Below are positions 47,018 to 56,218 of a stretch of DNA of 64,000 nt, in pieces; the first letter of the stretch is position 1; each line of letters starts with the position of its first letter. Below the pieces are notes generated by a model. It was given only the letters and a program-made list of their open reading frames with translations, had not been told where the DNA came from and searched no databases. The translations under genes and the position numbers were made by a program. Source of the stretch: Salinisphaera hydrothermalis (GTDB lineage: Bacteria > Pseudomonadota > Gammaproteobacteria > Nevskiales > Salinisphaeraceae); NCBI RefSeq assembly GCF_040361195.1, contig NZ_APNE01000014.1, one strand, 5' to 3'.

Positions 47018-50000
47018 GTGCTTCATTGCCGTCGTTTTGTGCCCGCCTCTCGTGGCGGGGTCGTGCTGCTGCTGTGTTGGCTGGTACTGGCCTGCAGCGT
47101 CATCGCGTCGACATCGGCGTTTGCCGCGGAGCCCGATCACAAGTCAACCGACTACGCGGGCGAGATTCAGCATCTCAAGGAGCAGATCGACGCGCTCAAA
47201 TCGCGCAAGGATCTGGCGGACGGCGTGCGCGAGCACGCGATCAATACCTATCAGCACGCCATATCTGCCTTGCAATCGGCCCAGGCTGACCACAAGCAGG
47301 CGGCGAAGCTGCACAAGGAGGCCGCTGACGCGCCGGAACAGATCGCACAAGCACAGCGCAAGCTTGCCGATCTGGAGAAGAAGCCGACGTCGCTGGACAA
47401 GCTGACCGAGCTGTCGCTCAACGAACTGTCGTCGCGCGCCGATGATCTGCGCACTGAGTTGTCCGATGCCCAGGCGGATCTATCCGACCTGCGCGACAAG
47501 CTCACGCGGGCCGCGCAACGGCCGGAAGCCGTGCGCCAGTCGCTGGCCGATGCGCGCAACAAGTTGCAGTCGCTGGCGACCGAGAATACCACCGAACTGG
47601 GTCAGGAAAGCAGCGTGCGCAGCCAGGCGCAGAACGCTCTTACAACGGCTCGCCGCGATGCGCTCAACGCCCGGATCGACCGGTTGCAGCAGGAGTTGAC
47701 GGGCTTGGATAGCCACGAGCAGTTGCTCGAGGCACAGCGGTCTTTGGCCGAGGCCCGGGTGGCGCGGCTCAATGAGTCGCTCGCACGTATCCAGACGGCA
47801 CTCAGTCGCGAGCAGAAGGCGTCGGCGGAATCGTTGCAGACGGCCAGCGAAGACAAGCTCAGCGAGCTGCGTTCGTCGCTGGCGCCGATCACCAAGGCCG
47901 CGCAACAAAACGTCGAGCTCACGCACGAGCTGGCGAAGATCACCCAGAGCACGCAGGCACTCAGTCAGCGCCAGAGCCAGCAGCGGGCGCGAGTAGAGGA
48001 TCTGGAACGGCGACTGAACCTGGTTCAACGCCAGCTGGAAATCGGTGGCGGCTCGGTTGCATTGGGTGACGTGTTACGCAATCAGCGACGACGTCTGGCG
48101 AACCCTGGGCTGCCTTTTCTTCCGGGTTCCGGTTCGTCCGCCAATCAGCCGGATATTTCATCGGCGGAGCTACAGCGGTTCCAGCTGCAGCAGGATCGCA
48201 GCGAGTTGGACAACCCCGAAGCCATGGCCGATCGGCTGGCAGAAAAGGCCGGGGTGAAATTAAGCCCGGATCAGCGCGACTCGCTGGTCAACCTGCTCAA
48301 GGAGCGCCGCTCGATCGTCGATCTGCTGATCGACGCCCAGACCCGTTATGTCGATATCGGGCGTGACCTGAAGAGCTTGTCGCAGCAGTATCAGGATACG
48401 TTGACCTCGTTCAATCGCTTGCTCGACGAGCGCCTGTTCTGGCTACCGTCGTTCCGGGCCGTGGGGCTGGATTGGCCCAGCCGAACCGCGGCCGATGTCC
48501 CCTGGCTGATCGACCCGCGCAGCTGGAAGCAGGCACTCCATGCGCTCGCCGCGGGTGTCCTTGCCCGGCCTATCTGGGCGGGCCTCGGCGCGCTCTTCAT
48601 CGCGGTACTGATCGCTCTGCGCCGGCCGGCCCGTCGCCGACTACGCACGCTCGGTGAGCCGGTCGGCAACGTCAGCCACGATACGATCTGGCTGACGCTG
48701 CGGGCGACGGTCATTACGGCTGTGCTTTCGCTGCCCAGCATTCTGATTTTCTTTCTGATTGCGTTTCTGTTGCGCCACGCGCCGGATGCCTCCAAGTTCA
48801 GCCATGCAGCGGCGGCCGCGATATTCCAGCTCGGGTTTTTGCTGGTTTTCATCGAGCCGTTCGCGAATGTCTGTCGTGTGAACGGGCTCGCGGACCGTCA
48901 TTTTCATTGGCCCAGCAGCGCGCGTGTGGGGATTCACCGTAATCTGCGCTGGGTGATGATCGCGCTTATCGTTCCGGTGATCATCATCGGGATGACCGAA
49001 GCATTCGACGATGACGCCAAGCGCGAAACGCTGGGCCGCGCGGCGTTCATGTTCGGTGAATTGTCGATCGCCGTGTTCGCCTGGCGCGTATTGCACCCGA
49101 TCCGCGGAGCGCTGGCCGACGTCATGACGCCTGAAAGTGGCGAGCATTGGCGCCTCGGCTATCTCTGGCTGCCGTTGGCCACCGGCGCGCCGCTCGCACT
49201 GTGCGGGCTGGCCGGACTGGGTTATTACTACACGGCGCTGCAGCTGCAGACGCGGTTTTTCTACTCGATCGCGTTATTGGGTGCGTCGGTGCTGGTCTAC
49301 AGTCTCATCGTACGCTGGCTGACCGTGGTCGAGCGCCGATTGGCGCTGGCCCGGGCACTACGCAAGCGCGAAGAGGCCCGGGAAGCGCGTGCAACGCGCG
49401 AGGCTGCCGCGGTGTCCGGCGAAAGCGCGCCGGACACGCTCGATGGGCTTGAGATCGACCTGGTACAGATCAGCGAACAGACCCGCGGGCTGATCAAGGT
49501 CGTGATTACGCTGATTATCGGCGCGGGTTTCTGGCTGATCTGGTCGGGGACACTGCCGGCGCTGCAGCTGCTGAATAACATCAATCTGTGGCAATACGCC
49601 TCGCGGGTCGATGGCAAGACCGAGGTCACCAACGTGACGCTGGGGGCGCTGCTGCTGGCCATGGCCGTGACGCTGGTCACCGCGCTGGCCGGCCGTAACC
49701 TGCCGGGCTTTCTCGAGATCACCATACTGCGCCGTTTTTCGCTGGATGCCGGCAGCCGCTATGCCATGGCGACGCTGTTCCAGTACGCCATCGTGATCGC
49801 CGGCCTGCTGGTGGGCGTGAACCTCATCGGTCTGCACTGGTCGTCGATCCAGTGGTTGATCGCGGCGGTCGGCGTCGGCCTTGGCTTCGGCCTGCAGGAG
49901 ATTTTCGCCAATTTCGTGTCCGGCTTGGTGATTCTGTTCGAGCGCCCGGTACGCGTGGGCGACACGGTGACGGTGGGGACCTACACCGGCACGGTTTCCC

Positions 50001-50530
50001 GTATCCGGATCCGAGCGACCACGGTGACCGACTGGGATAACAAGGAAGTCGTCATTCCCAACAAGACGTTCATCACCGAGACGGTGATCAACTGGACGCT
50101 GACCGATGACATCACGCGTCTGATCATCAAGGTCGGCGTGTCTTACGATGCCGACGGCGACCTGGTGGAAAAACTCATTTACGACGCGATCCGAGCCGAA
50201 CCGGTGGCGCTGGATACGCCGGCACCGTCCGTGTTCATGGTTGGCTATGGCGACAGCGCCGTGTTGTACGAGGCGCGAGTGTTCTACCACGATCTCTACA
50301 ACCTGCTGCCGCTGCAGCATGCGTTGTATCGGCGCATCCACGAATCGTTCGATGCCAATGGGATCGAGATCGTTTACCCGCAGCAGGATCTGCATATCCG
50401 CTCGATCGACGACAGCGTGCGACGCCGCTTCGGCGACGCTCGCTCGATCGGCCAGGATACGGGGGCGAGCAAGAAAACACGGGACGCGGGTGATGCCGAT
50501 GCGCCGGAAGGCGGGCTGCCCGAGACATAA
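47018..50530 (+). CDS. Large mechanosensitive channel, MscK/MscM (KefA) family
   Basis: This 1170-residue channel opens under membrane tension to release solutes on hypo-osmotic shock. A signal peptide (VVLLLCWLVLACSVIASTSAFAA) precedes a long periplasmic coiled-coil region (about 45-370, rich in Ala/Gln/Leu/Arg heptads). About ten membrane helices follow from residue 510, then the MscS pore and beta domain near 945-1100 (VGVGLGFGLQEIFANFVSGLVILFERPVRVGD; VVIPNKTFITETVINWTL). The C-terminal tail is charged. It starts at GTG. It is next to opgD, also an osmoadaptation gene. Confidence 0.9.
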   Translation: MLHCRRFVPASRGGVVLLLCWLVLACSVIASTSAFAAEPDHKSTDYAGEIQHLKEQIDALKSRKDLADGVREHAINTYQHAISALQSAQADHKQAAKLHKEAADAPEQIAQAQRKLADLEKKPTSLDKLTELSLNELSSRADDLRTELSDAQADLSDLRDKLTRAAQRPEAVRQSLADARNKLQSLATENTTELGQESSVRSQAQNALTTARRDALNARIDRLQQELTGLDSHEQLLEAQRSLAEARVARLNESLARIQTALSREQKASAESLQTASEDKLSELRSSLAPITKAAQQNVELTHELAKITQSTQALSQRQSQQRARVEDLERRLNLVQRQLEIGGGSVALGDVLRNQRRRLANPGLPFLPGSGSSANQPDISSAELQRFQLQQDRSELDNPEAMADRLAEKAGVKLSPDQRDSLVNLLKERRSIVDLLIDAQTRYVDIGRDLKSLSQQYQDTLTSFNRLLDERLFWLPSFRAVGLDWPSRTAADVPWLIDPRSWKQALHALAAGVLARPIWAGLGALFIAVLIALRRPARRRLRTLGEPVGNVSHDTIWLTLRATVITAVLSLPSILIFFLIAFLLRHAPDASKFSHAAAAAIFQLGFLLVFIEPFANVCRVNGLADRHFHWPSSARVGIHRNLRWVMIALIVPVIIIGMTEAFDDDAKRETLGRAAFMFGELSIAVFAWRVLHPIRGALADVMTPESGEHWRLGYLWLPLATGAPLALCGLAGLGYYYTALQLQTRFFYSIALLGASVLVYSLIVRWLTVVERRLALARALRKREEAREARATREAAAVSGESAPDTLDGLEIDLVQISEQTRGLIKVVITLIIGAGFWLIWSGTLPALQLLNNINLWQYASRVDGKTEVTNVTLGALLLAMAVTLVTALAGRNLPGFLEITILRRFSLDAGSRYAMATLFQYAIVIAGLLVGVNLIGLHWSSIQWLIAAVGVGLGFGLQEIFANFVSGLVILFERPVRVGDTVTVGTYTGTVSRIRIRATTVTDWDNKEVVIPNKTFITETVINWTLTDDITRLIIKVGVSYDADGDLVEKLIYDAIRAEPVALDTPAPSVFMVGYGDSAVLYEARVFYHDLYNLLPLQHALYRRIHESFDANGIEIVYPQQDLHIRSIDDSVRRRFGDARSIGQDTGASKKTRDAGDADAPEGGLPET

Positions 50531-50662
50531 AGCCGGCGTGCCCATCGCCAAAGCGAGCACGACGTCTCCTGGCCGCCGATGCGTGCCTGGGCGGGCGGGC
50601 CAGGCGATTATTAGCGTGGTCAGGCCGGGCGCAACGTGTCGTTGTCGAGACTCGGGTCGGCG

Positions 50663-52249
50663 TCAGCCGGGTAGCGGCTTGGGGTAGTAGGAATACACCC
50701 AGGTTTCGGTGAGTGGTTCCTTGCCGCGCATCAGGCGGCAATGCAGCACCACCGACTGCTGATCGGGCGGCGTGTCGCCGCGCCAGTCGATGAATACGCG
50801 CCAGCCTGGGTGCCCCGAGCCGATGGCGATGACATAAGGATTGTCGATCTCGCCGAAGCTGGCCGAGGCGTCGATATGTATATCCGCCCCGGGCTCATTC
50901 TGGCCAATCGGGCCACCGTCAAAGTCGATCACGAATTTGCGATCGGTGGGGCGCCGGTCCTTATAGGTACTCGGATCGCCGGCATGACCGGTTCGTGTGG
51001 CGGTGACGTGCGCCAGGTTGCCCGGAAAGGGCGCGTGATCGGTCCACAAAAGCTTGTAATCGAAGGCCCAGCGAGAACCCGCCGTCGCCGGCTGGGCAGG
51101 GATCCAGAACGCATTGATATTGTCGTAGATCTCGTCGTTCGTCGGCAGTTCGAACAGCGCGACCTGACCGTGGCCCCAGTCGCCGACGGGTTCGACCCAT
51201 GTGCTCGGGCGTCGCTCGAAGGATACGCCCGAGTCTTGATAATGATCGAAATTGCGATCGCGTTGCAGCAGGCCGAAACCGTGCGGGTTGTCGTCGGCGA
51301 ACAGCGAGATGTCGGGGCGAGGCGGATTGCTGAGCGCGCGCCAGATTCGTTCGCCGGTCCCGGTCTGAATAGCCAGACCGTCGCTGTCGTGGACCTCGGG
51401 GCGCCAATCGGCACCGCCACGTGCATTGGTTTCGGAAAACCAGAACATGCTGGTCAGGGGCGCGATACCGAGTCTCTCGATAGCCTCGCGTTGGAACAAT
51501 CGGCAACGGATATCCATGATCACGTCGCCTGGGCGGCTGCAGCGCATCTGGTATGCGCCGGTGAGATGTTCACCTTCGAGCAATGCCCATAGGGTGATCG
51601 CGTCGTCGCCCGGATGGGGGCGCTGGATCCAGTACCGCGTGAAATCGGGAAACGATTCCGGTCCGGGCTCGCCGCTGTTGACCGAGACGCCGCGCGCCGA
51701 CATGCCATACTGGTTTTCGGTACCGGGGCTGCGGAAATAGCTCGCCCCCTTGAACGCCAGCCATTCGCGGTGGTCGGTCCGGGCATCGTGCAGCCGGAAT
51801 CCGGCATAGCCGAGATCGTCCGGCATGCGGTGTGCCAGTGTCGGGTCCGGATAGACGAACATCTTCGGGTCGTAATCCAGATGCCGCGCGTGACCGTTGC
51901 TGACGATGTTGATATCGACCGGCACCCGAATCCCGTTGTCGAGATGAAAGAACTCGACCGAGAACGGAAGATCGGTGTTTTCCCAGAGCTGGTGACCCTT
52001 GCGGGTCTTGATGCCCATGAAGGTCTTGTAGCCGAGCTGGGACAATAGCTGACCGTAGCGCGGCTTCGGCGGCACGTAAGGAAGGGTCGCCAAGTCACGG
52101 GCTAGCGCGATAAGCCGGTCGAACGAAAACGGCGCGCAGCCGGAGAGCGGCGCGTTCATTGCAGCCCAGCTCGCCGGCACGCCGCCGATCGAACTGACGC
52201 CTGCCCAGGCCGCGGCGGACTGCAGCAGGCGCCGTCTACGTCGATCCAT
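50663..52249 (-). CDS. opgD: Periplasmic glucan biosynthesis protein OpgD (MdoG/MdoD family)
   Basis: This 528-residue protein belongs to the MdoG/OpgD family that shapes osmoregulated periplasmic glucans. The N-terminus RRRRRLLQSAAAWAGVSSIGG is a twin-arginine signal, as in E. coli OpgD and unlike OpgG. Family segments include FFHLDNGIRVPVDINIV, YGMSARGVSVNSGEPGPESFPDFTRYWI and WTDHAPFPGNLAHVTATRTG. The ATG lies 33 bases after the rpoH stop, with a hairpin (52261-52287) between and no clear Shine-Dalgarno. It converges with the mechanosensitive channel gene. Confidence 0.9.
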   Translation of the reverse strand: MDRRRRRLLQSAAAWAGVSSIGGVPASWAAMNAPLSGCAPFSFDRLIALARDLATLPYVPPKPRYGQLLSQLGYKTFMGIKTRKGHQLWENTDLPFSVEFFHLDNGIRVPVDINIVSNGHARHLDYDPKMFVYPDPTLAHRMPDDLGYAGFRLHDARTDHREWLAFKGASYFRSPGTENQYGMSARGVSVNSGEPGPESFPDFTRYWIQRPHPGDDAITLWALLEGEHLTGAYQMRCSRPGDVIMDIRCRLFQREAIERLGIAPLTSMFWFSETNARGGADWRPEVHDSDGLAIQTGTGERIWRALSNPPRPDISLFADDNPHGFGLLQRDRNFDHYQDSGVSFERRPSTWVEPVGDWGHGQVALFELPTNDEIYDNINAFWIPAQPATAGSRWAFDYKLLWTDHAPFPGNLAHVTATRTGHAGDPSTYKDRRPTDRKFVIDFDGGPIGQNEPGADIHIDASASFGEIDNPYVIAIGSGHPGWRVFIDWRGDTPPDQQSVVLHCRLMRGKEPLTETWVYSYYPKPLPG

Positions 52250-52260
52250 CGAAAGACAGG

Positions 52261-52287
52261 GCGTAACGCTCCTGCGGGGCGTTACGC
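52261..52287 (-). terminator. Hairpin across the rpoH stop codon
   Basis: GCGTAACGC (52261-52269) and GCGTTACGC (52279-52287) are exact reverse complements around a nine-base loop; the rpoH stop codon lies inside one arm. There is no U-tract, so it may stabilise the rpoH 3' end or weakly terminate before opgD. Confidence 0.45.
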
Positions 52288-53157
52288 GTCAGCCATTGCG
52301 TTGCGCAGCTTCTTGATCGCGGCGACCTCGAGCTGACGGATACGTTCGGCCGAAACCTGATACTTGTCGCCAAGTTCCTGTAGGCCGATCTTGCCTTCCT
52401 CACGCAGCCAGCGCGATTCGAGAATATCGCGGCTGCGCTCGTCGAGTCGGGTCATGGCTCGCTCGAGGTTGGCATGCTGGTACGTTTGCCAGTTGTCGTT
52501 CTCGATATCCGACGCCGGATCGTCGCCGTCGTCCGAAGACAGATAATCCTCGGGCGCATAGCTGGATTCGTCGTCTGACGAGGGCAGAGCGTTGAACGAC
52601 TGGTCGCCGCCGGACAGGCGGCGCTCCATCTGAAGCACGGTCTCCGGCTTCACGCCCAGATCGCCGGCCACGGCCTCGACCTCGGAATTGTTCATCCAGC
52701 CGAGCCGCTTCTTGGAGCTGCGCAGGTTGAAGAACAACTTGCGTTGGGCCTTGGTCGTCGCCACCTTCACGATGCGCCAGTTGCGCAGAATGTACTCGTG
52801 AATCTCGGCACGAATCCAGTGCACGGCAAACGAAATCAAGCGCACGCCCACATCCGGGTCGAAGCGCTTGACTGCCTTCATCAGGCCGATGTTGCCTTCC
52901 TGTACCAGGTCGGCCAGCGGCAGGCCGTAGCCGGAGTAGCCACGCGCAACGTGCACGACGAAGCGCAGGTTGGACAGAATCAGTTTCTGAGCGGCCTGGA
53001 TGTCGCCTTCATCGCGCAGGCGACGCGCCAGCTGCTGCTCATCTTCCTGATCGAGAACGGGAATGTTGGAAACCGCCTGAAGATAGGCTTCGATGCTGGC
53101 CGACGATAGCGTCGGCAGGTTCATCTTCGCAGGCGAAAGAGATACATCGTTGGCCAT
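52282..53157 (-). CDS. rpoH: RNA polymerase sigma-32 factor (heat shock)
   Basis: This 291-residue sigma-70-family factor directs transcription of heat-shock genes. It contains region 2 (LADLVQEGNIGLMKAVKRFDPD, RLISFAVHWIRAEIHEYIL), the RpoH box QRKLFFNLR at residues 138-146, and region 4 (YQVSAERIRQLEVAAIKKLRNAM). GGAGG lies about 8 bases before the ATG. It is the last gene of the ftsY-ftsE-ftsX-rpoH series, with 127 bases after ftsX that contain inverted repeats possibly used for control. Confidence 0.96.
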   Translation of the reverse strand: MANDVSLSPAKMNLPTLSSASIEAYLQAVSNIPVLDQEDEQQLARRLRDEGDIQAAQKLILSNLRFVVHVARGYSGYGLPLADLVQEGNIGLMKAVKRFDPDVGVRLISFAVHWIRAEIHEYILRNWRIVKVATTKAQRKLFFNLRSSKKRLGWMNNSEVEAVAGDLGVKPETVLQMERRLSGGDQSFNALPSSDDESSYAPEDYLSSDDGDDPASDIENDNWQTYQHANLERAMTRLDERSRDILESRWLREEGKIGLQELGDKYQVSAERIRQLEVAAIKKLRNAMADA

Positions 53158-53213
53158 GAATCAGCCTCCTTGGGCCAATGGCAGATGACCCCATTTTAGC
53201 AAATTTGGGGTCA
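53150..53213 (-). promoter_or_regulatory. Inverted repeats in the rpoH leader
   Basis: Two structures precede rpoH. TTGGCC (53150-53155, overlapping the start codon and second codon on the minus strand as ATGGCCAA) pairs with GGCCAA at 53173-53178, which would put the Shine-Dalgarno GGAGG in a 17-base loop and the AUG beside the stem. Further upstream TGACCCCA (53186-53193) and TGGGGTCA (53206-53213) form a perfect eight-base repeat around a TA-rich loop, resembling an operator or an ftsX-proximal terminator. rpoH translation is thermo-regulated by mRNA structure in E. coli. Confidence 0.45.
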
Positions 53214-53284
53214 CATCGTGCGGGCGCATGAGTTATGTGGTAAGACCGCGGCCCGGCCGGCGGGTTCCCGGCGATTGATGACGA

Positions 53285-54268
53285 TTAACGGGGTTCGATC
53301 GCGGCGAGTTGGCGATTGACGGTGATGGCGCAGCCCACCCAGCCGAGGGCGATGCCGATCGCCAGCAAACCGGCGCTCTCCCGCAGGCTGAGGCCCGTGA
53401 GACTCAAACCGCCCTGATACGACGCCGTCAGCGTCGAGAGCGGCCCGCCCAGCGCCATATAGCAGGCGACCAGAACCATGATGGCCACGATCGCGCCGAG
53501 CAAGCCATACCATACGCCGCTGTAGAGAAACGGACGACGTATGAAGGCGTCGCCGGCGCCCAGTAGTTTCATCACCTCGATTTCCTGGCGACGATTTTCG
53601 ATATCGAGACGAATCGTGTTGCCGACGATGAACAACACGGCGGCCGACAACAGGGCCCCGATGACCCACGACGCACGCGAGATCAGCGCCAGAATCGCGG
53701 TCAGGCGTCGTAACCAGGCCTGATCGAGGGCGGCATGATCGACCTGCCGGCGTTTGGACAACTGATCGACGAGTTGTCCGACCGCGGCCGGTGGTAGCGA
53801 CGCTTCGGGCGTCACCTCGATCACGCCCGGCAGCGGGTTGGAGCCCAGCGCATCGAGCGCCGCGCCGAAGCTGCTGGCCTGCTTGAACTGGCGCAGTCCT
53901 TCATCCGCTGAAATGAACTGTGTCGATGAAATACCGTTCTCGCCCGCGAGATCGTCGGCCAGGCGTTGACCGCTGTCGGCCGAAACATCCTGTTTCAAGT
54001 AGAGCGAAATACGCACGGACTGATGCCAGCTGGAGGCCAGCGTATCCAGATTCTTGACCAGAACGTAGAGCCCGGCCGGTAACGCCAGTGCGATGCCGAT
54101 GACCAGCACCGTCAGCAGGCTGGCGACCCAGCGACGATGCAGCCGGCCGAGGCTTTCCAAAAGACAGCGGGCATGTGAGGCGGCCCAGGCCGCGAGGCGA
54201 CCGCGACCGCTGCCACGTGATGCCGGACCCGCGCTTCGCGAGCTGCCGCTCGATTGGGGCTCGGGCAT
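53285..54268 (-). CDS. ftsX: Cell division protein FtsX
   Basis: This 327-residue inner-membrane protein pairs with FtsE to activate septal murein hydrolases. There is a cytoplasmic N-terminus, one helix (VASLLTVLVIGIALALPAGLYVLV), a periplasmic domain and three C-terminal helices ending WVGCAITVNRQLAAIEPR. The conserved GADDAF-type motif appears as LLGAGDAFIRRPFLYSG. It starts two bases after the ftsE stop. The signature and the order with ftsE and rpoH make the call firm. Confidence 0.93.
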   Translation of the reverse strand: MPEPQSSGSSRSAGPASRGSGRGRLAAWAASHARCLLESLGRLHRRWVASLLTVLVIGIALALPAGLYVLVKNLDTLASSWHQSVRISLYLKQDVSADSGQRLADDLAGENGISSTQFISADEGLRQFKQASSFGAALDALGSNPLPGVIEVTPEASLPPAAVGQLVDQLSKRRQVDHAALDQAWLRRLTAILALISRASWVIGALLSAAVLFIVGNTIRLDIENRRQEIEVMKLLGAGDAFIRRPFLYSGVWYGLLGAIVAIMVLVACYMALGGPLSTLTASYQGGLSLTGLSLRESAGLLAIGIALGWVGCAITVNRQLAAIEPR

Positions 54269-54270
54269 AT

Positions 54271-54936
54271 TCAGCCAGCCTCCAGATGGCCGTGGTCCAG
54301 CGCGATGCGTCGATAGCCCATATGTTCGACCAGATCGATGGCATGGGTCGCGATCATGATGCTGGTGCCGGTCTCGTTGAGTCGCGTGAACAAACGCATG
54401 ATGTCGGCCGACAGGTCGGGGTCGAGATTGCCTGTGGGCTCGTCTGCCAGTAACAGATGCGGCCGGTTGACCACGGCGCGCGCGATGCCCACCCGCTGCT
54501 GTTCGCCGCCCGACAGCGTAATGGGGAATTTCTTCTCGTGCGAGAGCAGCCCGACCGTATCGAGCGCCGCTCGGACGCGGCGTGCGATCTCGGTATGGCC
54601 GATGCCGCGAATGACCAGCGGCAGCGCCACGTTGTCGAACACGGTGCGGTCATATAACAAATTGTAGTTCTGGAAGATCAGGCCGACGCGTTGGCGGTAG
54701 CGGGGAATATGAGCGCGGCGCACCTTCGCCAGATCGGTGCCATTAATGACCACGCGGCCCCTTGTCGGCCGCTCGATCAGGCCGATCAATTTCATCAGCG
54801 TGGATTTGCCGGCGCCGGAGTGGCCGGTCAGGAACGCCATCTCGCCGCGCGCAAGACGCAAAGACACCCGATCCAGGGCCAGTTTCCCGCCCGGATAGCG
54901 CTTGACCACGTTGTCGAAGGCGACGATGTCAGTCAT
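54271..54936 (-). CDS. ftsE: Cell division ATP-binding protein FtsE
   Basis: This 221-residue ABC ATPase has Walker A GHSGAGKST, Q-loop FQNYNLL, signature LSGGEQQRV and Walker B LLADEPTGNLD. Its opening MTDIVAFDNVVKRYPGGKLALDRVSL matches FtsE. It powers FtsX. It is directly before ftsX and 75 bases after the ftsY stop. Confidence 0.95.
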   Translation of the reverse strand: MTDIVAFDNVVKRYPGGKLALDRVSLRLARGEMAFLTGHSGAGKSTLMKLIGLIERPTRGRVVINGTDLAKVRRAHIPRYRQRVGLIFQNYNLLYDRTVFDNVALPLVIRGIGHTEIARRVRAALDTVGLLSHEKKFPITLSGGEQQRVGIARAVVNRPHLLLADEPTGNLDPDLSADIMRLFTRLNETGTSIMIATHAIDLVEHMGYRRIALDHGHLEAG

Positions 54937-55011
54937 CGGAAAGAGCCTGTCGGTCGTGCCGCAATCGTCCGGCAGGACTGCCGTTTTGGCAAGGCCGGGC
55001 CGATACGACGC

Positions 55012-55968
<957 letters not shown>

Positions 55969-56030
55969 GGCGATTGGCTTCTCGGCTCGAGTCGATGACG
56001 ACGGAAAGAAACAGCGATGCGTGTCGCGTC

Positions 56031-56218
56031 GGGGCCGTTGAGGTCCGGTACGAGTGCAACGTTGCCGGCTCGTGCCGGGCGAAGCGGCCCGAGGCACAAG
56101 TGCTCGACCGGCGCCAAGACCCAGCTTATGTCAGTGGCGGTGCGGCCGGCGGCCGCCGTGCGCCGTCTTGCCGGGTCGAGTGCATGGCGCGGACTCGTAC
56201 ATCAATTCAACAGGCCCT
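56031..56218. repeat. 188-bp inverted-repeat element, same family as 41012-41261
   Basis: The left arm 56031-56055 (GGGGCCGTTGAGG then TCCGGTACGAGT) and the right arm 56193-56218 (ACTCGTACATCAATT then CAACAGGCCCT) are related in inverted orientation at both ends. The outer motif AGGGCCTGTTGA matches the 41012 element. The right arm overlaps the stop codon of the neighbouring membrane protein gene. Confidence 0.55.
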
